From Mesorhizobium sp. J8 (lineage in GTDB: Bacteria; Pseudomonadota; Alphaproteobacteria; Rhizobiales; Rhizobiaceae): a DNA stretch of 64,000 nucleotides. Under the pieces are notes generated by a model. That model made no database searches. It was not told where the DNA came from and saw nothing but the letters and a program-made list of their open reading frames with translations. A program made the position numbers and the translations under genes. This document shows positions 8,765 through 15,809 of the stretch, piece after piece (the first letter of the stretch is position 1; the number at the start of each line of letters is the position of its first letter). The stretch covers positions 6,446,001-6,510,000 of the forward strand of contig NZ_AP024109.1 of the NCBI RefSeq assembly GCF_016591715.1, given 5' to 3'.

Positions 8765-9679
8765 TCACGGCGTGCCGGAGTACTCCAGGCCGTCCATCAC
8801 GTAATCCGCGAACAGGAAGTCGCGGATGCCGGCGATCCGGCCGTTCTCCCAATCGATGAGGATGAAATAGCGCGGTGGCCCGTCCGGGCGTTCCGGGCTG
8901 GTGACCAGGATGGCCGGCCGGCCTTCGACAAGTCCGGTCGTGAAATGCCAATGCGTTTCGTCGGCATAGCGGCCGAAATAATTGCCGACATACTCCTTGC
9001 CGTCGGCGCGCAGGCGGTTGACCAGCTCCAGTTTGACGTCCTCGGCCAGCAGCCCGCGCAGGGTATCGAAGTCCCTGGCGTTGAAGGCGGCGACATAGTC
9101 GCCTAGGCGCCGCATGTCCTGCCGGTCGAGCGCCGGGCGGGGCGATGCCACGCGCGGCGCGGCCGCCAGCTTGCGCAGGTTCTCGCGCCCGCGCTGCAGG
9201 GCGCCCTTGATCGCCGTGTCGGAAGTTTCGAGGATTTCGCCGATCTCCTCCAGGCTGTTCCCGAGCACATCCTTCAGCACGACCGCGCATCGTTGCGCCG
9301 GCGGCAATTGCATCAGCTCGGCAAGGCTCGCCTCGGCGGCGATACGAGCATCCAGCGCCGAACTCTCGTCGGCGATCGTGTCGAGCTCGACCTCGCTTTC
9401 GCGGCCCCGCAAGCGGGCTCGCTTGCGCAGGAAATCGAGGGCCGCATTATGCGCGATGCGGAACAACCAGGGCTCGGTCTTGTCGGGCATGTCGCCATTC
9501 CTGATCGCCACGAAGCCTTTGGCCAAGGCCTCCTGCACGATGTCTTCGCCGTCGATGACCGATCCGACCATGCGCGACGCGTAGCGGTGCAGCTTGGCTC
9601 TCAGCGAAGCGGCCTCGCGCTCGAAGGCGCGAAGCCTGGCTTCGGTCGTTGCAACGGACTGATCCTGCGAACCGGCCAC
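8765..9679 (-). CDS. ECF-type RNA polymerase sigma factor with C-terminal SnoaL-like domain
   Basis: A 304-residue fusion. Residues about 25-90 form sigma region 2 (GEDIVQEALAKGF, then WLFRIAHNAALDFLRKR); residues about 118-170 form region 4 with the helix-turn-helix SLEEIGEILETSDTAIKGALQRGR. After a short linker, residues about 185-300 are a SnoaL/NTF2-like alpha+beta domain. Such fusions (ECF41/SigJ-like groups) use the C-terminal domain in place of a separate anti-sigma factor. The GTG start follows GAGGAGG closely. No separate anti-sigma gene is adjacent. Confidence 0.85.
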   Translation of the reverse strand: MAGSQDQSVATTEARLRAFEREAASLRAKLHRYASRMVGSVIDGEDIVQEALAKGFVAIRNGDMPDKTEPWLFRIAHNAALDFLRKRARLRGRESEVELDTIADESSALDARIAAEASLAELMQLPPAQRCAVVLKDVLGNSLEEIGEILETSDTAIKGALQRGRENLRKLAAAPRVASPRPALDRQDMRRLGDYVAAFNARDFDTLRGLLAEDVKLELVNRLRADGKEYVGNYFGRYADETHWHFTTGLVEGRPAILVTSPERPDGPPRYFILIDWENGRIAGIRDFLFADYVMDGLEYSGTP

Positions 9680-9692
9680 GCGACCTCCTCAA

Positions 9693-9737
9693 GCATGTCT
9701 CCCGAAAGTGGGAACCGGTTTCGGGACAAAGACATGC
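9693..9737. repeat. Palindromic intergenic hairpin element
   Basis: GCATGTCT at 9693-9700 pairs with AGACATGC at 9730-9737, and inside them CCCGAAA pairs with TTTCGGG. The result is a 45-base imperfect palindrome just upstream of the ECF sigma gene start. Elements of this sequence style are common between genes of Mesorhizobium relatives (from memory). It would lie in the 5' leader or promoter of the sigma gene. Confidence 0.5.
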
Positions 9738-9791
9738 GCAGAATCAAGAACCTAAAGCGCAGGGAGCGAATCTGAAAGGTCGCGACGCGCT

Positions 9792-10106
9792 TTAGTCTTC
9801 GATTCCGCCCGTATGCGAATAGATCGTTTGACCCATCATGCTTTCGCCAGCGGCGAGCTCGACGATGCTCTTCATGTAATCGGCGAAGCGGGGATCGGCG
9901 CGGAAGGCCGCGATGTCGTCGGCCGAACGCCATTGCGAGATGTTGGCGACCTTGCTGCCGTCGCCGCCGACGACCACGGATGACGACAGCGAGCCCGGCT
10001 GCTTGCTGAAGAAGTTCCGCGTGCCTTCGGCGAGCGTCCTGGCGAGTTCCTGCTGCTTGCCTGGCTTGGCGGTGAAGACGTTGATCAAGGTCACTGCGGT
10101 CGACAT
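9792..10106 (-). CDS. Antibiotic biosynthesis monooxygenase (ABM) family protein
   Basis: A 104-residue protein of the dimeric ferredoxin-like ABM fold: strand INVFTAKPGKQQELARTL, then the FFSKQPGSLSSSVVV and VANISQWRSADDIAAFRAD segments typical of these small cofactor-free oxygenases or accessory proteins. I chose the ATG at 10106 because the upstream in-frame sequence is low-complexity and lacks conservation signals. It lies upstream of, and in the same direction as, the ECF sigma gene. Confidence 0.8.
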   Translation of the reverse strand: MSTAVTLINVFTAKPGKQQELARTLAEGTRNFFSKQPGSLSSSVVVGGDGSKVANISQWRSADDIAAFRADPRFADYMKSIVELAAGESMMGQTIYSHTGGIED

Positions 10107-10191
10107 GGCTTGGCTCCGTTTGTCCTGATGGCGGAGGCCGTCGCGGCTCTCCCACCTGTTACGACCCTCAAGACGAAGCCGGAACCGAAAA

Positions 10192-10300
10192 CGGAACGGT
10201 AGGGCGAAAATTTTTGGTGAGCAATGAATTTGGCCCGGCCGGGAGGCTGCCGCGGACATTTCGAGCGCCGGTCGGGAAAAAATTTATGCTCACCGTTCCG
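10192..10300. promoter_or_regulatory. Paired inverted motifs between divergent ABM and DUF1127-like genes
   Basis: CGGAACGGT (10192-10200) is mirrored by ACCGTTCCG (10292-10300), and GGTGAGCA (10216-10223) by TGCTCACC (10287-10294). Each GGTGAGCA copy is flanked by an A/T-rich ATTT segment. The motifs lie in the 265-base region shared by the two divergent genes and may be regulator sites. I could not fit a full GGAAC-N16/17-CGTT stress-sigma promoter. Confidence 0.35.
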
Positions 10301-10371
10301 AAACGCATCGATCCTTCGTCTTGGCGAGTGCCGAGGTTTGCAAACGTCGGCCTCAGCCAAGGGAGAAGCAA

Positions 10372-10566
10372 ATGTCGATCCTGTCATCCATCGGCCGCAT
10401 CGCGGCCGGATACGCTGCGACCCGTGCCCGCTACCGGGCAGCACGGACGCTTTATCTGCTGCCGCTCGACATCCGCAAGGACATCGGCTGGCCGGAGCTC
10501 GGCGATCCGGGTGACGCCGATATCTTTAGCGCGCCGCGCTCGCGAGCAGCCGCAATGCAGCGATGA
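10372..10566 (+). CDS. DUF1127-like small basic protein
   Basis: A 64-residue protein with ATG at 10372 after GGGAGAAG. The core, an arginine-rich helix (ATRARYRAARTLYLL) followed by LDIRKDIGW, matches the DUF1127/YjiS pattern in which RxLxxLDxRxLxDIG is the hallmark. Several DUF1127 miniproteins in alphaproteobacteria affect RNA turnover and phosphate or carbon metabolism; the role here is not known. The last 40 bases overlap the end of the convergent hydrolase gene. Confidence 0.65.
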   Translation: MSILSSIGRIAAGYAATRARYRAARTLYLLPLDIRKDIGWPELGDPGDADIFSAPRSRAAAMQR

Positions 10567-11200
10567 CGGCTTCCGAATCCGCCAACGCGCCGAAGACGCC
10601 GTCCTCGACCGTCACCATATGCAGCGCGGCTTCATGTGCATATTGGTCGCCGCTGGCGCAGGCGTCCGAAATCGTCAGGCACTGGAAGTTGCGGTCGCAG
10701 GCCTCGCGCAATGTGGTGTGCACGCACACATCCGTCGTGCAGCCGGTGAACAGGAGGTGCGTTATGTCCCGCGCGCGCAAAACGAGTTCCAGGTCTGTAT
10801 AGGTGAAGGCGCTGTTGCAGGTCTTGTCGATGACGATGTCCTGCGGCGCCACGTCGACGTCGGCGGAGATCTGGAAGCCGGGGCCGGAACGCAGCAGGAC
10901 ATCGGTGCCGTCGAGGCCGGCCCGCCTGCGGCGCCATTTTTCATAAGGCGTCATGTCGGCCATGTCGGCGCGGTAGCCCTGCCTGGTGTGGATGATGGTG
11001 AGCTCGGCGGTGCGCGCAGCGCCAATCAGCCGGTTGACCGCCGGCAGGATGGCTCGCAGCGGCGAAGGATCGTAGCCTTTTCTGGCGAAGTAGCCGGTCG
11101 GCGACAGGAAATCCTCCTGCAGGTCGATCACCAGCAGCGCCGTGTGCTGCGGTTCCAGCCTCCCGTCATAGGGAAAGTCGAAGGGTGTCGCCTTGATCAT
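10526..11200 (-). CDS. Isochorismatase-family cysteine hydrolase
   Basis: About 224 residues with the complete family triad: Asp26 in ALLVIDLQEDF, Lys126 in VIDKTCNSAF, and Cys159 in GCTTDVCVHTTLREA. Family members hydrolyse amide, ureido or ester bonds (nicotinamidase, biuret or ureidoacrylate amidohydrolase types); the substrate cannot be fixed. I chose the ATG at 11200. The upstream in-frame codons to 11299 lie in a dispersed repeat (family B) and would not be conserved coding sequence. The 3' end overlaps the DUF1127-like gene. Confidence 0.85.
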   Translation of the reverse strand: MIKATPFDFPYDGRLEPQHTALLVIDLQEDFLSPTGYFARKGYDPSPLRAILPAVNRLIGAARTAELTIIHTRQGYRADMADMTPYEKWRRRRAGLDGTDVLLRSGPGFQISADVDVAPQDIVIDKTCNSAFTYTDLELVLRARDITHLLFTGCTTDVCVHTTLREACDRNFQCLTISDACASGDQYAHEAALHMVTVEDGVFGALADSEAVIAALRLLASAAR

Positions 11201-11215
11201 CGGTCGCCTGCTTTC

Positions 11216-11265
11216 GAGCAATTCCAGGAAGGTGCATAGCGGTTTTTCGTCCGGATTGCGTGCAA
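11216..11265. repeat. Dispersed intergenic repeat, family B, copy 1
   Basis: GAGCAATTCCAGG at the left and TCCGGATTGCG at the right flank a conserved AGCGGTTTTTCG core. Two relatives occur at 28764-28869 and 41878-41938, all with the order AGCAA(T/G)TCCAGG-N-GTG-N-AGCGGTTTTCCG-TCxGGAATTGCG. All three are at gene edges. This copy lies just upstream of the hydrolase start. Confidence 0.75.
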
Positions 11266-11381
11266 AACTGGAACTTGGTTGCTGCATCGTGCCCGGCAAC
11301 CGACCTGCGGTCCAGCCCGCGGCATATCAGGCGGACATCGGCGCATCGTAAATTGTTGAGCCGCATAGTCATCTTTATAGT

Positions 11382-11396
11382 TGACTCGTAATGTCA
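11382..11396 (+). promoter_or_regulatory. RirA-type iron-responsive box (TGA-N9-TCA) in the exbB promoter
   Basis: TGA-CTCGTAATG-TCA fits the TGA-N9-TCA iron-responsive operator described for the rhizobial iron regulator RirA. It overlaps TTGACT at 11381-11386, which with CATAGT near 11402-11407 forms a plausible sigma-70 promoter, so bound RirA would block RNA polymerase. An additional inverted pair GTTGAC (11380-11385) and GTCAAC (11406-11411) brackets the site. The downstream exbB-exbD-tonB operon is a classic iron-regulated target. Confidence 0.65.
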
Positions 11397-11463
11397 TGTT
11401 TCATAGTCAACCGGAATGGCCGCTTGGCGTCTGCACGGCGTGCACGCAGGCCACCGCATTGCG

Positions 11464-12462
11464 ATGATGAAGCGAGGACGAGCCTTGTCCTGGAACGGTC
11501 TTTTCGCGGCGCTGGCCGCGTCTCTCATTCTTTCCACCGGCATCGCCAGGGCGCAGGAACAGCCGCCGGTTCAAGCGCCGGCGCAGCGGCCGGCGGCACC
11601 CGCCGTGCAGGCCCCGGCCGAACAGTCCCCGCGAGCAACGGCCGCCCCGGCCCCGCGCGCAACGGCCGCGCAGGCGCCCGCCGCCGCGCCGGCGGATCCG
11701 GCCATCCAGCCAGCTGCGAGCGGCGCCGCCGGCCAAGAGCCTTCCATCTCGCTGGCGCTGCCGCATGACCTGTCGCCCTGGGGCATGTTCATGAATGCCG
11801 ACATCGTGGTGAAGGCGGTCATGGTCGGGCTGGCCTTCGCTTCCCTGGTCACCTGGACGATCTGGCTCGCCAAGTCGCTGGAGGTCTTGGGCGGCAAGCT
11901 GAGGGCCCGTCGCGCCGCCGATGCGATCGGCAATGCTGCGACGCTGATGCAGGCCGGCCGGGAGCTTGGCCACAGCGGCGGTCCGGGCGCCCTTCTGGTG
12001 CGGGCGGCGGAAGAAGAGCGGGCGCTATCGGCCGGCGCGCTCGACCATGCCTCCGGCGACGGACTGAAGGAGCGCGTCGCCTCCCGGCTTTCGCGCATCG
12101 AGGCGGCGGCGGCCCGGCGCATGTCGCGCGGCACCGGCCTGCTCGCCACCATCGGCTCGACGGCGCCCTTCGTCGGCTTGTTCGGCACCGTGTGGGGCAT
12201 CATGAATGCCTTCATCGGCATCTCGCAGGCGCAGACCACCAATCTCGCCGTGGTGGCGCCCGGCATCGCCGAGGCGCTGCTTGCGACCGCGATGGGCCTT
12301 GTGGCGGCCATCCCAGCTGTCGTCATCTACAATGTCTTCGCGCGTTCGATAGCCGGCTACAGGCAGATCCTTGCCGACGCCTCCGCCGGCGTCGAGCGGC
12401 TGGTCAGCCGCGACCTCGACTTCCGCACGGTGCCGCCGGCAACGGCGATGGCGGCGGAGTAG
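11464..12462 (+). CDS. exbB: TonB-system energizer ExbB
   Basis: About 332 residues. An N-terminal signal-like helix ([20 protein letters not shown]) is followed by a Pro/Ala-rich periplasmic segment, the extra region seen in the longer rhizobial ExbB type. Three further membrane helices follow, with [24 protein letters not shown] as the family signature of the MotA/TolQ/ExbB proton channel. With ExbD it turns proton-motive force into movement of TonB. I used the ATG at 11464 (a second ATG follows at once); the frame is open upstream to 11416 without a signal-peptide-like start. Confidence 0.93.
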   Translation: MMKRGRALSWNGLFAALAASLILSTGIARAQEQPPVQAPAQRPAAPAVQAPAEQSPRATAAPAPRATAAQAPAAAPADPAIQPAASGAAGQEPSISLALPHDLSPWGMFMNADIVVKAVMVGLAFASLVTWTIWLAKSLEVLGGKLRARRAADAIGNAATLMQAGRELGHSGGPGALLVRAAEEERALSAGALDHASGDGLKERVASRLSRIEAAAARRMSRGTGLLATIGSTAPFVGLFGTVWGIMNAFIGISQAQTTNLAVVAPGIAEALLATAMGLVAAIPAVVIYNVFARSIAGYRQILADASAGVERLVSRDLDFRTVPPATAMAAE

Positions 12463-12467
12463 CGGCG

Positions 12468-12968
12468 ATGGCGGCGCGCCTTCGCGAGACCTCCGGCGAC
12501 GATCTCGAGGAAAGCCACGACATCAACGTCACGCCGTTCATCGATGTCATCCTGGTGCTTCTGATCATCTTCATGGTCGCGGCACCCCTCGCGACCGTCG
12601 ACGTCAATGTCGACCTGCCCGGATCGACGGCGACGCCGGCGCCGCGGCCGGAGACGCCTTTGTTCCTGACCCTGAAAAGCGACCTCACGCTGGCGATCGG
12701 CAATGACAGCGTGCCGCGCCCGGCCTTTGCCGGAGTGCTCGACAGCCGCACCAGGGGCGACAAGCAGACGCGCATCTTCCTGCGCGCCGACAAGACGGTC
12801 GGCTATGGCGACCTGATGGAAGTCATGAACCTTTTGCGCCACGCCGGCTATCTCAAGGTCGCGCTGGTCGGCCTCGAAACCGCTGGCGGTGCCGGGCAGG
12901 CCACGCCCGGAACGCCTGCGGCCGGCGCCAACCCTTCCCCGGCGCCGGGTGGGAACCCGGCGCCATGA
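12468..12968 (+). CDS. exbD: TonB-system biopolymer transport protein ExbD
   Basis: About 166 residues: a short cytoplasmic start, HDINVTPFIDVILVLLIIFMV (one membrane helix containing the proton-carrying Asp of the VTPFIDVIL motif), then a periplasmic domain ending in a Pro/Gly/Ala-rich tail. It forms the proton channel with ExbB. It starts five bases after the exbB stop and its own end overlaps the tonB start by four bases (ATGA), so the three subunits are translated as a unit. Confidence 0.93.
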   Translation: MAARLRETSGDDLEESHDINVTPFIDVILVLLIIFMVAAPLATVDVNVDLPGSTATPAPRPETPLFLTLKSDLTLAIGNDSVPRPAFAGVLDSRTRGDKQTRIFLRADKTVGYGDLMEVMNLLRHAGYLKVALVGLETAGGAGQATPGTPAAGANPSPAPGGNPAP

Positions 12969-13954
12969 CGGTCGCCGCTCTCTCCCGCATTTCCCGGCCG
13001 CGCTTCGGCGCCCGTGAGGCCGGCCTGTGGACGAGCGCGGCCGCGATCATCCTGGCCGCGCATGTGGCGGTCGCCTTCGCGGTGCAGAATTTGAGTTTCG
13101 CCGACATGCCCGATGGCGGTCCGCCACCGGCGCTGGCAGTCGAGATGGCGCCGCTGGCCGTCGCGCCCGCCACGCCGGAAGAGACGGCGCTGCTGGACAC
13201 GCTGACACCGGAGCCGCCCGATGCGGCGGGCACGGAGAAGCCCGTCGAGATGAAACCGGTGACCGATCCCGCACCGACGGTGGAACAGGGCGAGCCCATA
13301 ACCGAACAGCCATCCGATGCCGACGACACGCAACAGGCTGAGCAGGCCGCGCCGGCGGAACAGGCCGTTGCGGCGCTGAGCGAGCAGCAGCCTCTGGATG
13401 AGGTCGTGCCCGACCCGGTCGAGGCGATCGCGCCGGACGTGGTCATCCCGCTGCCGCAGCCGAAACCCGTGGAAGCCGAGGTGAAGGCGAAAAAGCCGGC
13501 CGAACCCGGGAAGAAGGCCGAGAAGAAGCCGGTCGAAAAGCCGAAGGAACGGGTGAAGAAGGAAAAGGCGCCCCCGCCCAGGGCGACGACCACTGCCAGC
13601 ATCGACGCCAAGGCGGCGGCGAAGACGGCGGCGCCACTATCCTCGAACGCGGCGCCGCGCTTGAGCGTCAGCCCGTCGCGCTGGAATTCCAGCCTTGCGG
13701 CATGGATCAGGCGGCACACCCGCTATCCGACCGCGGCGCGCTCCAGGCGAGCCGAGGGCACGCCGAGCGTGACCTTCACGGTCGACACCTCCGGCAGGGT
13801 GGTCTCAGCGCGGCTGGCGCGATCCTCCGGCGACTCGGACCTCGACCGCGCGGCGCTCGCCGCCCTGCAGGGCGCCTCGGTGCCTGCGCCGCCGGCGGAA
13901 CTCGGCGCGCGCGTCACCCGCACCGCGCCCTTCGTCTTCAGTCTGCGCAATTAG
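12965..13954 (+). CDS. tonB: TonB energy-transducing protein
   Basis: A 329-residue protein with one N-terminal membrane helix (about residues 22-40), a long Pro/Glu/Lys-rich periplasmic spacer (PLPQPKPVEAEVKAKKPAE and similar) and a C-terminal TonB domain from about residue 235 (IRRHTRYPTAARSRRAEGTPSVTFTV). The domain contacts TonB boxes of outer-membrane siderophore and haem receptors. No receptor gene is in the window, so this operon serves receptors elsewhere. Expression is probably iron-controlled through the box before exbB. Confidence 0.92.
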   Translation: MTVAALSRISRPRFGAREAGLWTSAAAIILAAHVAVAFAVQNLSFADMPDGGPPPALAVEMAPLAVAPATPEETALLDTLTPEPPDAAGTEKPVEMKPVTDPAPTVEQGEPITEQPSDADDTQQAEQAAPAEQAVAALSEQQPLDEVVPDPVEAIAPDVVIPLPQPKPVEAEVKAKKPAEPGKKAEKKPVEKPKERVKKEKAPPPRATTTASIDAKAAAKTAAPLSSNAAPRLSVSPSRWNSSLAAWIRRHTRYPTAARSRRAEGTPSVTFTVDTSGRVVSARLARSSGDSDLDRAALAALQGASVPAPPAELGARVTRTAPFVFSLRN

Positions 13955-13983
13955 ACGTCCCAGCATGCCGTCCAACTTTCAGG

Positions 13984-14012
13984 CTTGACTGGTGGACGGT
14001 ACGGAATAGGGT
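13984..14012 (+). promoter_or_regulatory. Possible sigma-70 promoter of the amide operon
   Basis: CTTGACT (-35, TTGACT at 13985-13990) is followed after 16 bases by TAGGGT (14007-14012). The -35 matches the rhizobial CTTGAC preference; the -10 is weak. Transcription would start near 14020, placing the hairpins at 14027-14093 inside a leader of about 95 bases before amiC. Confidence 0.35.
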
Positions 14013-14026
14013 AGCGCGCGAAAATA

Positions 14027-14115
14027 CCGGCTTTGGTCGCCGGGCGGCAAGAACGCCTCGTATGCCTCGCCCATCCGGCGCTGGCTGCGGGGCTTTTTCA
14101 TTTTTGGGGCCTCGC
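14027..14115 (+). promoter_or_regulatory. Terminator/antiterminator leader of the amide operon
   Basis: The terminator stem is GCCTCGC (14064-14070) with GCGGGGC (14087-14093), one G-U pair, followed by TTTTTCATTTTT (14094-14105). Upstream are hairpins CCGGC/GCCGG (14027-14031 with 14039-14043) and GGCG/CGCC (14043-14046 with 14054-14057). CGCCGG (14038-14043) can also pair with CCGGCG (14075-14080); that helix crosses the terminator stem, so the two exclude each other. A further GCCTCGC (14109-14115) touches the amiC start. The operon encodes an AmiR-like ANTAR protein, whose known role in Pseudomonas is to block such a terminator. Loops do not fit the ANTAR hexaloop rule cleanly. Confidence 0.55.
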
Positions 14116-15210
14116 TTGAAGCGACGTATCGAGATCGGCATCCTCTATTCCCGGTCGGGCAGCTACCAGCTCGTCTCGGATGCCTGCCGCACCGGTGCGA
14201 TGCGGGCGATCGCCGACATCAATGCCGATCGCGCGCAGACGATCGAGCTCGTTCCGGTCGAGCGCGATCCGCAAAGCAACGCCGACCGCTACGCGACGCT
14301 CTGCGAGGACATATTCCGCGCCAGCGGCGCCCGCCATGTCGTCGGCTGCATCACCTCCTGGAGCCGCAAGGAGACGATACCCGTGCTGGAGAAGGCGGGC
14401 GGCATGCTCTGGTACGCCTGCCCGTATGAAGGCTTCGAGGCCAACGAGCATGTCGTCTACATGCACGCCTGCCCAAACCAGCATCTGGTGCCGCTGATGG
14501 CGCATGTCGCGCCGCGCTTCGGCGCCGACGGTTTCCTGCTCGGCTCTAACTACATATGGGGCTGGGAGATGAACCGCGTCGCGCGCGACCTGATCGCCGA
14601 CGCCGGCGGCAAGGTGCTCGGCGAACGCTACCTCCGCATCGGCGAGACCGATGTTTCGCGCCTGATCGAGGAAATCCGCGTCACGCGGCCGAACTTCATC
14701 CTGAACAACCTGATCGGCACCTCGTCCTACGCGTTCCTCGCCGCCTATCGCGAGCTGGGCCGCGAGGATGCCGCCTTCAGGCCCGACGCCTGCCCGGTGG
14801 TCTCGTGCAATCTCACCGAGGCCGAACTGCCGGCGATCGGCGAAACGGGCAAGGGCCATCTGTCGGCCGGGCCTTATTTCGCGCCGCGTCCGGCCGCCTT
14901 CGCCTCGTCTTTCGAGGCCTCCGCCTATGCCTCGGTGCAGGTGATGGCGGACGTGCTTGCCGGGAACCCAGACGCCGGCCCGGCGGAATTCGCGAAAGCC
15001 TTCGCCGAACGCCGCTTCGCGACGCGGCTGGGACCGATCGCCATCGACCCGAACACCCAGCATGCGACGCTGCCGGTCATCATCGGGCGCATTGCCGACG
15101 GCTTTTTCGAGGTGGTGAGCCGCGAGGAAGAGGTGGCGCCCGATCCCTATCTTTCGCGTTACGATCCGGCCAAGGCCTTCGGCCGTCCGCGGCTCCGGGT
15201 GGTGTCGTGA
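14116..15210 (+). CDS. amiC: AmiC-like amide-sensing periplasmic-binding-fold regulator
   Basis: About 364 residues without a signal peptide, starting KRRIEIGILYSRSGSY. The fold is that of type I periplasmic binding proteins (urea/short-chain amide group: GCITSWSRKETIPVLEKAGG, then NQHLVPL and SNYIWGWEMNR). A cytosolic location fits AmiC of Pseudomonas aeruginosa, which binds AmiR and releases it when amides bind. The TTG at 14116 follows a GGGGC site; the frame upstream contains the leader hairpins. It ends in a GTGA overlap with amiR, a pairing that supports the function. Confidence 0.85.
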   Translation: MKRRIEIGILYSRSGSYQLVSDACRTGAMRAIADINADRAQTIELVPVERDPQSNADRYATLCEDIFRASGARHVVGCITSWSRKETIPVLEKAGGMLWYACPYEGFEANEHVVYMHACPNQHLVPLMAHVAPRFGADGFLLGSNYIWGWEMNRVARDLIADAGGKVLGERYLRIGETDVSRLIEEIRVTRPNFILNNLIGTSSYAFLAAYRELGREDAAFRPDACPVVSCNLTEAELPAIGETGKGHLSAGPYFAPRPAAFASSFEASAYASVQVMADVLAGNPDAGPAEFAKAFAERRFATRLGPIAIDPNTQHATLPVIIGRIADGFFEVVSREEEVAPDPYLSRYDPAKAFGRPRLRVVS

Positions 15211-15809
15211 GCCGCGCCGCGCGCATCCCCAATCTCGGTGGCGCCAAGGCCTTCGTGCTGCATCGTCCGCACACGACGGTGCAGGCGATCACCAGGCAAT
15301 TGTCGGCGATCGGCCTCGATGCGGCCGAGTGCTGGCCGCATCTGCCGACGGAGGCGCTGGCGGCGGATTTCGTCTTCTTCGACGCCGATCTCGGCTTCGA
15401 CGAGCAGTTCCCGTGGAAGCCCGGCGAGGCGCCGATGCCGCTGGTGGCGCTGATCGGCTCGGAAGCGCCGGGCCGCATCGAGTGGGCGCTGTCGCACAAT
15501 GCCGACGCGCAATTGCTGAAACCGGTGGGCACCGCCGGCGTCTACAGCGCGCTGCTCATCGCCCGGCAAAGCTTCGAGGCGCGAAAGCGGCTTGCCGGCG
15601 AGATCGCGTCGCTGCGCCAGCGGGTCGGCGAGCGCCAGACCATCGTGCGCGCGGTCGCCGCCCTGTCCAAAGGCTGCGACGACGACCGCGCCTACGCACA
15701 GCTCAGGTCGCTGGCGATGAGCTGGCAGATCAGCGTCGAGGAAGCGGCGCGGCGCATCGTGGCGATGACCGAGGCGGAGGGCGGCGATGACCAATCCCAT
15801 CGCGCCTGA
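15207..15809 (+). CDS. amiR: AmiR-like ANTAR-domain transcription antiterminator
   Basis: About 200 residues. An N-terminal pseudo-receiver (FVFFDADLGFDEQF and MPLVALIGSEAPGRIEWAL) is followed by a coiled coil (about 120-145) and a C-terminal ANTAR module (ALSKGCDDDRAYAQLRSLAMSW, then EEAARRIVA). ANTAR proteins bind leader RNA hairpins and prevent termination. Start GTG at 15207 overlaps the amiC stop. The end overlaps the permease start by 23 bases, so regulator and importer are co-translated. The likely target is the leader at 14027-14115. Confidence 0.85.
   Translation: MSRAARIPNLGGAKAFVLHRPHTTVQAITRQLSAIGLDAAECWPHLPTEALAADFVFFDADLGFDEQFPWKPGEAPMPLVALIGSEAPGRIEWALSHNADAQLLKPVGTAGVYSALLIARQSFEARKRLAGEIASLRQRVGERQTIVRAVAALSKGCDDDRAYAQLRSLAMSWQISVEEAARRIVAMTEAEGGDDQSHRA

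Noticed and set aside
10180..10220. An RpoE2-type stress promoter (GGAAC-N16/17-CGTT)
   Set aside because: GGAAC occurs twice, but no GTT lies at the required distance on either strand.
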